Shown piece by piece: positions 34,718 through 42,049 of a DNA stretch of 42,049 bases. The first letter of the stretch is position 1; every line of letters starts with the position of its first letter. The DNA is from Candidatus Peregrinibacteria bacterium GW2011_GWF2_39_17 (GTDB taxonomy: Bacteria; Patescibacteriota; Gracilibacteria; UBA1369; UBA12473): assembly GCA_000993615.1 (NCBI GenBank), contig LBWM01000012.1, positions 1 through 42,049 of the forward strand, given 5' to 3'. Made by a program: the position numbers and the translations under genes. The notes under the pieces were generated by a model. The model was given only the letters and a program-made list of their open reading frames with translations, was not told the DNA's origin and made no database searches.

Positions 34718-35137
34718 ATGTTACTGCCAAAAAAGCAAAAATATCGAAAAACATTTAGAGGCAGAAGTGCCCTAAAAGGCAAAGCCCAAAGAGGAAATAG
34801 TTTAAGCTTCGGCGCCTATGGCCTAAAAGCCATCAATGCTAATGAAATTACTTCTCGTCAAATTGAATCAGCCCGCCGCGCAATTACCCATCACGTCAAA
34901 AGAGGGGGTACAATTTGGATCAGAGTATTTCCGCACACACCACTCACTAAAAAACCAGCAGAAGTTAGAATGGGAAGCGGTAAAGGAGCTGTAGATCATT
35001 ATGTGTGCCGCGTACGCCCAGGAGCTATTCTGTTTGAAATGGACGGAGTAACTGAAGAAATTGCCCGCGAAGCAATGCGCCTAGCAGGACACAAACTTCC
35101 GTTAAAAACAAAATTTGTCACCAGCGCTATCCTTTAA
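34718..35137 (+). CDS. rplP: Large ribosomal subunit protein uL16
   Basis: A 139-residue L16, which shapes the A-site tRNA path on the 50S. It begins [16 protein letters not shown]. It contains [40 protein letters not shown] and [19 protein letters not shown], all family signatures. Followed by rpmC after 24 bases. Confidence 0.97.
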   Translation: MLLPKKQKYRKTFRGRSALKGKAQRGNSLSFGAYGLKAINANEITSRQIESARRAITHHVKRGGTIWIRVFPHTPLTKKPAEVRMGSGKGAVDHYVCRVRPGAILFEMDGVTEEIAREAMRLAGHKLPLKTKFVTSAIL

Positions 35138-35161
35138 AATTAATTACGTTACCCAAAAATC

Positions 35162-35371
35162 ATGCTATCCCTTCAAGAATTAATAAATTTAGATCCAAAA
35201 AATCTCCGAGAGGAGCTTACAAAAGCCAAAAAAGAGAAAATTAAGATTGAAATGGCACTAAAAATGAAGCAAGATAAAAAAACCCATATCAATGATCAAT
35301 ACAAGCATTACATCGGCCAAATTATGACTCTGCTAACTCTGGCTAATAGGACAAAAGAAAGTACCTCATAA
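35162..35371 (+). CDS. rpmC: Large ribosomal subunit protein uL29
   Basis: A 69-residue L29, a small two-helix protein at the tunnel exit next to L23. LSLQELINLDPKNLREEL is the first helix region, and a Lys-rich segment leads to the second helix. The usual FRLR motif is replaced by IKIEMALKMKQ, a divergent form. Position between rplP and rpsQ secures the call. Confidence 0.9.
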   Translation: MLSLQELINLDPKNLREELTKAKKEKIKIEMALKMKQDKKTHINDQYKHYIGQIMTLLTLANRTKESTS

Positions 35372-35404
35372 TTAATTCTCCTCTAATTTCTAACTTCTAA
35401 TCTA

Positions 35405-35644
35405 ATGAGAAGTAAAACCGGAACAGTTGTTGCCTCTAAGAATGATAAGACTATTGTTGTCCAAGTTGACAGCTATAAAACGCATCCCAAGTATAAAAAA
35501 AGATATCGCGTTTCCAAAAAATTTCACGCCCATGATGCTCAAAATACCCATAATGTTGGCGATACAGTCACAATTTATGAATCCAGACCAATTAGTAAAC
35601 TAAAAAGATGGACCATCGAAAAACCTGCTACTAAAACTATTTAA
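35405..35644 (+). CDS. rpsQ: Small ribosomal subunit protein uS17
   Basis: A 79-residue S17, an OB-fold early assembly protein of the 30S body. It contains KTGTVVASKNDKTIVVQVDS, KRYRVSKKFHAHDAQNTHNV and GDTVTIYESRPISKLKRW. It starts right at the core with almost no N-terminal tail. It follows rpmC after 33 bases. Confidence 0.96.
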   Translation: MRSKTGTVVASKNDKTIVVQVDSYKTHPKYKKRYRVSKKFHAHDAQNTHNVGDTVTIYESRPISKLKRWTIEKPATKTI

Positions 35645-35671
35645 TCTTTTATTCACTAGAATCTAGCCAAA

Positions 35672-36040
35672 ATGATTCAGAATCAAACTCGCTTAAAAGT
35701 CGCTGACAATACAGGTGCCAAAGAAGTAATGTGCATCAAGGTATTAGGAGGATCAAAAAAACGCTACGCCAAAATAGGAGATATCATTGTGGTCTCAGTT
35801 AAAGAAGCTACCCCCAGGGGAATTGTTAAGAAAAAAAGTGTCCAACAGGCCGTAGTAGTCAGACAAAAAAAAGAATTAGGAAGAGCCGATGGAACTTATG
35901 TTCGCTTCGATGAAAATGCAGCAGTCATTATCAACAAAGATAAACTTCCTAAGGGAACACGCGTCTTTGGTCCGGTTGCCAGAGAACTCCGCGCTAAAGG
36001 TTTCGGTAAAATTATTTCATTAGCTCCAGATGTTATCTAA
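35672..36040 (+). CDS. rplN: Large ribosomal subunit protein uL14
   Basis: A 122-residue L14 at the subunit interface, contacting helix 44 and the silencing factor RsfS. It begins [20 protein letters not shown]. It contains [20 protein letters not shown], and ends with [19 protein letters not shown]. Exactly standard length. Confidence 0.98.
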   Translation: MIQNQTRLKVADNTGAKEVMCIKVLGGSKKRYAKIGDIIVVSVKEATPRGIVKKKSVQQAVVVRQKKELGRADGTYVRFDENAAVIINKDKLPKGTRVFGPVARELRAKGFGKIISLAPDVI

Positions 36041-36054
36041 TCTCATAATTAATC

Positions 36055-36384
36055 ATGAAAATTAAAACAGGCGACACAGTCCTTATTATCAGCGGCAAGA
36101 ATAAAAACGCTAAAAATAAAGTAATGCGTGTGCTTCAAAAGCAGCAACGAATTGTCGTTGAAAAAGTAAATATCCGCAAAAAACATATTAAGAAAACCAG
36201 TGCTAAAGCCGGAGAAATTATTAGCTACGAAGCTCCTATCCATGTTTCCAACGTTAAAGTCGTATGTCCCAATTGCAATAAACCCGCACGCGTTGGCTAT
36301 ACCTTCCTGGCTGATAAAAAAAAGCAACGCATTTGCAAAAAATGCCAACAATCCTTAGATCAAACTCCTTCTAAAAAGAAATAA
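36055..36384 (+). CDS. rplX: Large ribosomal subunit protein uL24 with zinc-finger-like tail
   Basis: A 109-residue L24, an assembly initiator near the tunnel exit. The KOW motif is KIKTGDTVLIISGKNKNAKN. The C-terminal part carries CPNC (in VVCPNCNKPARVGY) and CKKC (in RICKKCQQSLDQ), a four-Cys set that probably binds zinc, as in the C+ forms of L24. It follows rplN after 14 bases. Confidence 0.96.
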   Translation: MKIKTGDTVLIISGKNKNAKNKVMRVLQKQQRIVVEKVNIRKKHIKKTSAKAGEIISYEAPIHVSNVKVVCPNCNKPARVGYTFLADKKKQRICKKCQQSLDQTPSKKK

Positions 36385-36397
36385 TCATCCTGTTATC

Positions 36398-36931
36398 ATG
36401 AAAAGCTCAAAAAACAATCAAGGCAAAAGTTCCATGGCTAATCCCAAAATCTCCAAAGTGACAATTAATATTGGCATTGGCAGTTACGTTCAAACTGGTG
36501 ACAAAAATTTTGAACCCATCCTTTCTAACGTTGCGGCCTTAACTGGGCAAAAACCAGTCGTTGCCAAAGCCCGAAAAGCTATTTCCAATTTTAAACTTAG
36601 AATTGGAATGCCAGTTGGGGTAACCGTAACCCTAAGAGGTAAACGCCTGAAAGATTTTCTTAGTCGATTAATAAATATCGCTTTACCTCGAATCAGAGAC
36701 TTTAGAGGAATATCAGTAAGGGGTTTTGACGGGAAAGGAAACTATACTCTTGGAATCAAAGAAGTAACTGTTTTCCCCGAGGTAAATCCTGATAATATCA
36801 ATCGCAATCATGGCCTGCAAATTACTATTCAAACTACAGCAAAAACAAACCGTCAAGGATATGAACTTCTAAAGGGAATGGGTTTCCCTTTTCGAGACGA
36901 AGTTTCAGAACAACCTTCGAAAAAGGCCTAA
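36398..36931 (+). CDS. rplE: Large ribosomal subunit protein uL5
   Basis: A 177-residue L5 of the central protuberance, binding 5S rRNA and P-site tRNA. It contains NPKISKVTINIGIGSY, GQKPVVAKARKAISNFKLR, and RDFRGISVRGFDGKGNYTLG. The start at 36398 gives a short polar N-terminus; an internal ATG 12 codons later is possible but leaves too long a gap after rplX. Confidence 0.96.
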   Translation: MKSSKNNQGKSSMANPKISKVTINIGIGSYVQTGDKNFEPILSNVAALTGQKPVVAKARKAISNFKLRIGMPVGVTVTLRGKRLKDFLSRLINIALPRIRDFRGISVRGFDGKGNYTLGIKEVTVFPEVNPDNINRNHGLQITIQTTAKTNRQGYELLKGMGFPFRDEVSEQPSKKA

Positions 36932-36971
36932 TTATTAATTTCCCAAAGCTAACTTTAAAACAATTTATTCT

Positions 36972-37196
36972 ATGGCTCGTACTGCCCTTATCGTCAAAAC
37001 GGAAAGAAAGAAAAAAGAATTCATGAAATCTTTACAATCCGGAAAAGCGCCCCATCGCCCCACTCAAGTCTACAATCGTTGCCAGAGATGCGGTAAAGTT
37101 CGCAGCTACATGAGAAGATTTGGCCTCTGTCGAATATGCGTAAGAGAATTAGCGAGCCAAGGAATGATTATGGGTCTTAAAAAGTCTTCCTGGTAA
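36972..37196 (+). CDS. rpsN: Small ribosomal subunit protein uS14, zinc type
   Basis: A 74-residue S14 of the zinc-binding (type Z) form, with RCQRCGKVRSYMRRFGLC and RICVRELA forming the CxxC...CxxC ribbon. It is about 13 residues longer than the usual 61 because of a Lys-rich linker after the N-terminus. It sits in the head near the decoding site and follows rplE after 40 bases. Confidence 0.96.
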   Translation: MARTALIVKTERKKKEFMKSLQSGKAPHRPTQVYNRCQRCGKVRSYMRRFGLCRICVRELASQGMIMGLKKSSW

Positions 37197-37244
37197 AAAT
37201 TTAACACTTTAATCATTCACCTAACTTTCTGACTATTAAATCTT

Positions 37245-37625
37245 ATGAAAACTGATCCCATAGCAGACCTTCTCACCAGAATTAGAAATGCCGCTAAAGT
37301 CGGGCATCAAGAAACAAGAGTACCTTACTCCAAAATGAAATATGCCCTACTTCAAGTGATGGAAGCCAATAGATTTATCGAAAAACTCACTATTGAAAAA
37401 TCTGGAAAATTCAGTGAAATAAAAATCTCACTGCCAAAAGCTAAATCCCTGGCGCTAAAAAGAATCTCTAAACCAGGTCAACGCATTTACATAAAGGCAT
37501 CTCAAATCCCAGCTGTACTTAATGGTCTGGGAATCGCCATTCTTTCTACGCCTAAAGGGATTATGTCTGGACTTGAAGCCAAAAAACAAAAATTAGGAGG
37601 AGAAATTCTTTGCGAAATTTATTAA
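37245..37625 (+). CDS. rpsH: Small ribosomal subunit protein uS8
   Basis: A 126-residue S8, a primary binder of the 16S central domain. It begins MKTDPIADLLTRIRNA. It has RISKPGQRIYIK and ends with LGIAILSTPKGIMSGLEA and GGEILCEIY. In E. coli S8 represses the spc operon by binding mRNA near rplE; nothing visible here proves that. It follows rpsN after 48 bases. Confidence 0.97.
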   Translation: MKTDPIADLLTRIRNAAKVGHQETRVPYSKMKYALLQVMEANRFIEKLTIEKSGKFSEIKISLPKAKSLALKRISKPGQRIYIKASQIPAVLNGLGIAILSTPKGIMSGLEAKKQKLGGEILCEIY

Positions 37626-37648
37626 CAATCCAATATTAACCAACTATC

Positions 37649-38203
37649 ATGTCTCGAATAGGAAAACAACTCGTCATTATCCCTAGTGGAGTCATCGCAA
37701 CTCTAGAAAATAATTCAATAAGCATTAAAGGGCCTAAGGGTGAACTTAACTTCACTATATCTCCTGACATCAAAGTCACTATAAACGAAAAAGATATTGC
37801 TATAAGAAGAATTGGTAATGACCGTATTCAAAAAAGCCTTCATGGTATGACTCGCAGCCTAATACAGAATATGGTAATCGGCGTTTCCAAAGGATTTACC
37901 AAACGCCTAGAAGTTAATGGCGTGGGCTATCGTTTTCAGATTCAAGGCAAAAAACTTGTTTTAGCCTTAGGCTATTCTCATCCAATTGAATATAACCCAC
38001 CAGAAGAAATCGAAATTAAAGCAGATGAAGAAAAAAAGAACATCATTGTTATTACCGGCATAGATAAACAAAAAGTCGGACAAGTTGCCGCTGAAATTAG
38101 ATCATTCAGAAAGCCAGAACCGTACAAAGGGAAAGGGATTAAATACGAAGCAGAAACTCTCCGTCGCAAAGCTGGAAAAACAGCAGCCAAATCATCATCA
38201 TAA
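37649..38203 (+). CDS. rplF: Large ribosomal subunit protein uL6
   Basis: A 184-residue L6 near the sarcin-ricin loop and the factor-binding site. It begins MSRIGKQLVIIPSGV. The two repeated domains are visible, the second with LEVNGVGYRFQIQGKKLVL and GIDKQKVGQVAAEIRSFRK, ending GKGIKYEAETLRRKAGKT. It follows rpsH after 23 bases. Confidence 0.98.
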   Translation: MSRIGKQLVIIPSGVIATLENNSISIKGPKGELNFTISPDIKVTINEKDIAIRRIGNDRIQKSLHGMTRSLIQNMVIGVSKGFTKRLEVNGVGYRFQIQGKKLVLALGYSHPIEYNPPEEIEIKADEEKKNIIVITGIDKQKVGQVAAEIRSFRKPEPYKGKGIKYEAETLRRKAGKTAAKSSS

Positions 38204-38216
38204 TAACTAATTAATC

Positions 38217-38558
38217 ATGCAAAAAAAGGACATTCTAAGAAAACGTCGCCATCTCAAAATTAGAAAAAAAATGCAAGGAACAACGACCTGCCCAAGATTA
38301 GTTGTCTACCGCAGTCTCAAATGTACCTATGCCCAATTAGTTGATGATACCCAAGGTAAAACCTTACTAGCAAATTCTGACCTTAAAAATAAAAAAGGGA
38401 AAGCACTGGATCGCGCCCTTCAAACAGGAAAAGAATTAGCCGAAAAAGCTCTCGCTATGGATATTACGACTTGTGTCTTTGACCGTAATGGGTATAAATA
38501 CCATGGACGAGTTAAGGCCTTGGCTGAAGGAGCACGCCAAGGAGGACTAAAATTTTAA
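38217..38558 (+). CDS. rplR: Large ribosomal subunit protein uL18
   Basis: A 113-residue L18, which brings 5S rRNA into the central protuberance. It has the basic start with RKRRHLKIRKKMQGT, then PRLVVYRSLKCTYAQLVDD and the family ending FDRNGYKYHGRVKALAEGAR with GGLKF. It follows rplF after 13 bases. Confidence 0.97.
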   Translation: MQKKDILRKRRHLKIRKKMQGTTTCPRLVVYRSLKCTYAQLVDDTQGKTLLANSDLKNKKGKALDRALQTGKELAEKALAMDITTCVFDRNGYKYHGRVKALAEGARQGGLKF

Positions 38559-38600
38559 ACCCTTATCTTAATTATCACCTAAACTACAAACTAAATTCCT

Positions 38601-39155
38601 ATGGCCCCACCAAAGAATCAAAAAAGACCCCACAAAAATCAGGAACCAAAAGAATTTGACGAAGAAGTTATCCAGCTTGATCGAGTTACTCGTGTGGTTA
38701 AAGGGGGAAGAAGACTTCGCTTTAGGGCAACAGTTGCTATTGGAAACCGTAAAGGAAGAATAGGATTAGGTATCGGCAAATCAGCGGAAGTAGTAGGGGC
38801 GATTAAAAAAGCCGTCACCATGGCTAAAAAACATATTATCCAAGTACCGATTTATCGAACAACCATACCTCATCGAATCCAATGTAAATTTAAGGCTTCT
38901 AAAATCCTGTTAATTCCAGCCGGACCTGGTACCGGAATTATTGCTGGTGGAGCTACGCGCAAAATAATTGAACTTAGTGGCATAAAAAATATTTTAAGTA
39001 AAACCATTGGCGCTTCAAATCGAGTAAATAACGCCAAGGCTACCTTTAAGGCTCTCCAAAGTCTCCGTACTAGGATAGATCATGAAAAAGAAATTAGCGC
39101 CCCAACCCCAAAAGATAAAGATGAGGTAGCCAAAAAATCAACTCCAGTATCTTAA
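38601..39155 (+). CDS. rpsE: Small ribosomal subunit protein uS5
   Basis: A 184-residue S5 at the mRNA entry and fidelity centre. Its first domain has RVTRVVKGGRRLRFRATVAI and GNRKGRIGLGIGKSAEV. Its second has PAGPGTGIIAGGATRKIIEL and the ending region RVNNAKATFKALQSLR. Both ends carry basic or polar extensions. The next gene is rplO: rpmD (L30), normally here, is missing, a mark of Candidate Phyla Radiation genomes. Confidence 0.98.
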   Translation: MAPPKNQKRPHKNQEPKEFDEEVIQLDRVTRVVKGGRRLRFRATVAIGNRKGRIGLGIGKSAEVVGAIKKAVTMAKKHIIQVPIYRTTIPHRIQCKFKASKILLIPAGPGTGIIAGGATRKIIELSGIKNILSKTIGASNRVNNAKATFKALQSLRTRIDHEKEISAPTPKDKDEVAKKSTPVS

Positions 39156-39179
39156 TAATTTGTAATCATAAAAAGACAC

Positions 39180-39620
39180 ATGCAAATTCACACTATTACG
39201 CGTTCAAAAGGATTAAGTAAGCCCAAAAAAAGACTAGGTCGAGGTAATGGCTCTGGTAAAGGAACCTATGCCGGGAGAGGGAGAAAAGGACAAAGTGCCC
39301 GCACTGGCGGAAAAAGACGACCTGGATTCTCGGGAGGCCAAACCACCCTAATGATGCGCATGCCTAAATTGGGAGGTTTTAAAAATCACAATCGCGTTGA
39401 ATACACGGTTGTTAATGTCGATACTCTCGAGAAAAAATTTACAGCTAATGAAACCGTAGACAAAAATTCCCTACTTGCCAAAGGCTTAATAAATTCCACA
39501 AAATATCCTATTAAAATTTTAGGAAATGGAAATCTTAGTATCGCCCTTACTGTAAAAGTGGACAAAATTTCCAAAATAGCAGGTGAGAAAATAACACAAG
39601 CAAAAGGAAAAATTGAATAA
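39180..39620 (+). CDS. rplO: Large ribosomal subunit protein uL15
   Basis: A 146-residue L15, a late 50S assembly protein. The Gly-rich N-terminal arm (KKRLGRGNGSGKGTYAGRG, then GQSARTGGKRRPGFSGGQ) threads through 23S rRNA. The globular part ends with KILGNGNLSIALTVKVDKIS. It lies 24 bases after rpsE and 26 before secY, the usual rplO-secY pairing. Confidence 0.97.
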   Translation: MQIHTITRSKGLSKPKKRLGRGNGSGKGTYAGRGRKGQSARTGGKRRPGFSGGQTTLMMRMPKLGGFKNHNRVEYTVVNVDTLEKKFTANETVDKNSLLAKGLINSTKYPIKILGNGNLSIALTVKVDKISKIAGEKITQAKGKIE

Positions 39621-39646
39621 TATATAAGTACTTCCTACTCTGGAAT

Positions 39647-40945
39647 ATGATAAAATACATCCTCCAAATTTGGAACGCAAAAGATTTAAGGAAAAAAATT
39701 CTATTTACCTTTTTTATTTTAGTTCTTTTTAGGTTAATGACCCACATCACCATCCCTGGTGTTAATTTAGAAGCTCTCAAAGTCGTTTTTGAACAAAACA
39801 AATTGCTAGGCATTTTTAGCGCGATGACCGGCGGTAGTGCCAATAATTTCTCCATTATTTTAATGGGGCTTTCGCCTTACATTAATGCCTCGATCATCAT
39901 GCAATTACTCACCGTCATATCCACAAAACTGGAAACCATTAACAAGGAAGGAGAGCAAGGAAGAAGAACAATAAATCGCTATACCCGCTGGCTAACTTTC
40001 CCACTAGCCTTTTTGCAATCATACGGCATGATTAGTTTAGTGAATGCTTCTGCTCCGGTACCGATTATTGAAAACCTCTCTGATCCTTTTGTGGTGCTTC
40101 CAATCATGATTACTATTTCAGCTGGCACCATCATCCTTATGTGGCTCGGCGAACTAATTTCAGAACGAGGCATCGGAAACGGAATTTCTCTTCTAATTTT
40201 CGCCGGAATCATGGCAGGCATACCTTCCATGCTGGCTTCCATCTTTGCTTTAGCGCAACAAGAAACCAATAAACTAATTCCTTTTGTCGCCACAATTTTA
40301 ATTACTATTTTATTCACTATAATCGTTATCCTCATTACTGAAGGACAACGGCGTATCCCCATTACCTATGCAGGAAGACATCGCAACTCTAAAGGAGAAG
40401 AATCTTCTCTTCCCATTCGAGTTAATCAGGCCGGCATGATCCCTATCATTTTCGCCGTATCAGTGGTTACTTTTCCTTCTGTCTTAGGCCAATTTTTTGT
40501 TAATGCGAAATCAGCTTGGGTCCAATATTTAGGAAATTTTTTCATTAACAATTTTCAAAGTCAAAGCCCCCTTTATCTTATTATGTATTTTCTTTTAATT
40601 ATCGCCTTCACCTATTTCTATGTTAGCGTTACCTTTAATCCTAATAATGTAGCAGAAAATATTCAAAAAAGAGGTGGCTTTATTCCTGGCCTCCGCCCAG
40701 GCAAAGAAACAGCTGAATATTTAGGGAAAGTTTCCAATCACCTCAATCTATGGGGAGGATTATTTATTGGGATCATTGCCGTATCACCAATTCTCATTCA
40801 AGGAATTTTTTCCCAAGTTGGGACCGGCAGTATACCAGTTATCATTAGTGGCGCAGGATTAATTATCGTTGTCGGCGTAGTACTTGACCTAGTTCGCCAA
40901 GTTAACACGCAAATGCTTTCCCATCACTACGACAAATTTTATTAA
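39647..40945 (+). CDS. secY: Protein translocase subunit SecY
   Basis: A 432-residue SecY, the channel of the Sec translocon in the inner membrane. Ten hydrophobic segments are expected and visible. Signatures include HITIPGVNLEAL after the first segment, GLSPYINASIIMQLL in the second segment region and ERGIGNGISLLIFAGIM in the fifth. The cytoplasmic loops carry GQRRIPITYAGRH and RGGFIPGLRPGKETAEYL. It closes the cluster: instead of adk, map, infA or rpmJ, a terminator follows. Confidence 0.97.
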   Translation: MIKYILQIWNAKDLRKKILFTFFILVLFRLMTHITIPGVNLEALKVVFEQNKLLGIFSAMTGGSANNFSIILMGLSPYINASIIMQLLTVISTKLETINKEGEQGRRTINRYTRWLTFPLAFLQSYGMISLVNASAPVPIIENLSDPFVVLPIMITISAGTIILMWLGELISERGIGNGISLLIFAGIMAGIPSMLASIFALAQQETNKLIPFVATILITILFTIIVILITEGQRRIPITYAGRHRNSKGEESSLPIRVNQAGMIPIIFAVSVVTFPSVLGQFFVNAKSAWVQYLGNFFINNFQSQSPLYLIMYFLLIIAFTYFYVSVTFNPNNVAENIQKRGGFIPGLRPGKETAEYLGKVSNHLNLWGGLFIGIIAVSPILIQGIFSQVGTGSIPVIISGAGLIIVVGVVLDLVRQVNTQMLSHHYDKFY

Positions 40946-40967
40946 AATTTAGGACTTGGAGGCACAT

Positions 40968-40997
40968 TTATTAAAAAAGCCCCGCCTTTTTTAATAA
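40968..40997 (+). terminator. Hairpin terminator after secY
   Basis: TTATTAAAAAAG (40968-40979) and CTTTTTTAATAA (40986-40997) form a perfect 12-bp stem with loop CCCCGC. The T-run is part of the right arm, and the A-run on the left arm makes it potentially bidirectional, ending the leftward genes too. Confidence 0.75.
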
Positions 40998-41219
40998 TAT
41001 AAACTTAAAATTAAATACCCACCCCCCTAAAAAAGTTCTACTGGGTGGTGCATTTATTACTTAAATTTATCCTTTTTTTGAGTGACCACCATTAATTTTC
41101 TTTTAATCCTGAATAGCTAATCTTGTAATTAACTTATTGAATTAAGAATGGTGCTAGTAGAGAATTAAAATTCTCAATAATGTGCCCATTAGATTTAGCT
41201 TTTATTAAATCAATTTTTT

Positions 41220-41693
41220 CTAAATAGTATTCAATTTTTTTCCATCTCTCTCTTCTGAAATAAGGTGAAAATTATTAATATTATTTTTATCTACCTCGGC
41301 AAAAACATTAGAGGGAAATATTTCTTTGTCATTGTTAACGGGGTCGCCTTTCCCTACTTGAATATATGTTACCGATTGAATAACTTTTTCGTTCTCAATG
41401 ATTAAATAAGTCCCTGTCGTTCCCTCCCACCAATGAGTGCCGTATAAATGCTCAAATGAAAAAAGTTTTTCATATCCAAGACCTATAAATACATAAAGTT
41501 TATCTCCTTCGATTTGTTTTTCGACGTATGATTTAGGAATATAAAAAAAAATTTTCTTGTCGCCTTTATATAAAATAAATCGATTAACATATGCAAAATT
41601 GACCCAATAAATCAAAAATGAACTTATAAAAACAATCACTATCAAAAAAAGTAATTTTCCCATAATTTGAATTTTTAAATTACAATTTTCCAT
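41220..41693 (-). CDS. Hypothetical single-pass membrane protein
   Basis: A 157-residue protein I do not recognise. One strong hydrophobic segment (about residues 13-33, LLFLIVIVFISSFLIYW) is followed by a beta-rich extracytoplasmic part with YIPKSYVEKQI, LYVFIGLGYEKLF and THWWEGTTGTYLIIENEKV. It starts at ATG 41693, overlapping the upstream gene by 14 bases; an ATG at 41663 (residue 11) would remove the overlap and is possible. It is paired with the HExxH gene. 40998-41219 between it and secY is A+T-rich with a CACCC/GGGTG inverted repeat and no gene. Confidence 0.6.
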   Translation of the reverse strand: MENCNLKIQIMGKLLFLIVIVFISSFLIYWVNFAYVNRFILYKGDKKIFFYIPKSYVEKQIEGDKLYVFIGLGYEKLFSFEHLYGTHWWEGTTGTYLIIENEKVIQSVTYIQVGKGDPVNNDKEIFPSNVFAEVDKNNINNFHLISEERDGKKLNTI

Positions 41694-42049
41694 ATAAAAT
41701 TATTTGAGACATATAGCCATAATACCCATGTAATGCCATGAGTGGATTTTTGATAGAGTCATTATATATACTTACAATTTCTTTATATTCACTTAAATCT
41801 GGATTAGAATTCCCAAACCAAGATGAAACATCATTCGCCCAATGTTCTATTTCATGGATTAAGGTTTTATCCACAATATCTCTCGTAAAGGTAGCATTAT
41901 AAATATATATATTATACCAAAGAGTTTGGTTGGGGTCTTCGAAATTGCAATTTTCTCCAGCGCTACCGGTGCCTGGCATGGGGATAAAACACTGAATCAT
42001 GTTTTGGCCACAAATCGAGGGCGTGGTTGACTGCCAATCTAACGGTTTT
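41680..42049 (-). CDS. Partial protein with HExxH metallopeptidase-like motif
   Basis: The frame from ATG 42000 stays open upstream through 42001-42049 to the window edge with no stop, so this is the C-terminal part of a larger gene and the true start lies outside. Visible are TLIHEIEHWANDVSSWFG, an HExxH zinc-ligand pattern, several Cys, and an aromatic-rich end (LHGYYGYMSQIILYGKL). HExxH after a helix start suggests a zincin-type peptidase fold, but the third ligand is not identifiable and no family can be named. It overlaps the membrane protein gene by 14 bases, so the two probably act together at the cell surface. Confidence 0.55.
   Translation of the reverse strand, partial: KPLDWQSTTPSICGQNMIQCFIPMPGTGSAGENCNFEDPNQTLWYNIYIYNATFTRDIVDKTLIHEIEHWANDVSSWFGNSNPDLSEYKEIVSIYNDSIKNPLMALHGYYGYMSQIILYGKL

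Overview
The window looks like a chromosome segment of a Candidate Phyla Radiation (Patescibacteria) bacterium. The evidence is indirect. There is no rpmD (L30) between rpsE and rplO, which is typical of that group. The genes are compact and A+T-rich. S14 is the zinc-ribbon type. Shine-Dalgarno motifs are almost absent before the genes. TGA is a stop codon (end of serS) and Trp is TGG, so the recoded Gracilibacteria/Absconditabacteria code does not apply. I cannot place it more finely without a phylogeny.

Layout. 1-6166: a leftward rsmH-ftsL-like pair; then, in mixed orientation, a small multidrug-export-type membrane protein, tsaC, two small hypothetical genes and gap (GAPDH); then hrcA-grpE. 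6167-10710: an island that separates grpE from dnaK. It holds a broken small gene and a leftward operon of an S24/LexA-like regulator, a nuclease-methylase fusion of BcgI type, an overlapping 73-aa protein of unknown function and a two-TRD specificity subunit. A divergent GIY-YIG-like gene and a GC-rich structured segment follow. 10818-15730: dnaK behind a promoter with a CIRCE (HrcA) operator built around its -10 box, then serS (unusually GC-rich), a convergent lipoprotein gene and a TIM-barrel epimerase-like gene. 15997-24154: rpoB, ssb and rpoC, with ssb lying between the two polymerase genes, and a possible 30-aa leader peptide overlapping the rpoB start. 24242-29822: rpsL, rpsG, a DUF1284-like gene, a lipoprotein or anchored protein, fusA and tuf, closed by a strong terminator. 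29993-40945: the S10-spc ribosomal protein cluster from rpsJ to secY, with structured leaders before rpsJ and rplC and a terminator after secY. 40998-42049: two leftward accessory genes, one cut by the window edge.

How it works together. Most of the window is information processing: RNA polymerase core, ribosomal proteins, elongation factors, SecY, rRNA and tRNA modification enzymes. A heat-shock module (HrcA, GrpE, DnaK) is controlled at dnaK by CIRCE. The most unusual content is the restriction island with its self-cleaving-type regulator, whose predicted -10 box lies inside a 13-bp palindrome. Other points are the rpoB-ssb-rpoC order, an SSB lacking the usual DDIPF-like tip, a promoter nested in a terminator between rpsJ and rplC, and pervasively G-poor, Shine-Dalgarno-free gene spacers. 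Promoters were found by eye as -35/-10 pairs with 16-18 base spacing and are predictions.
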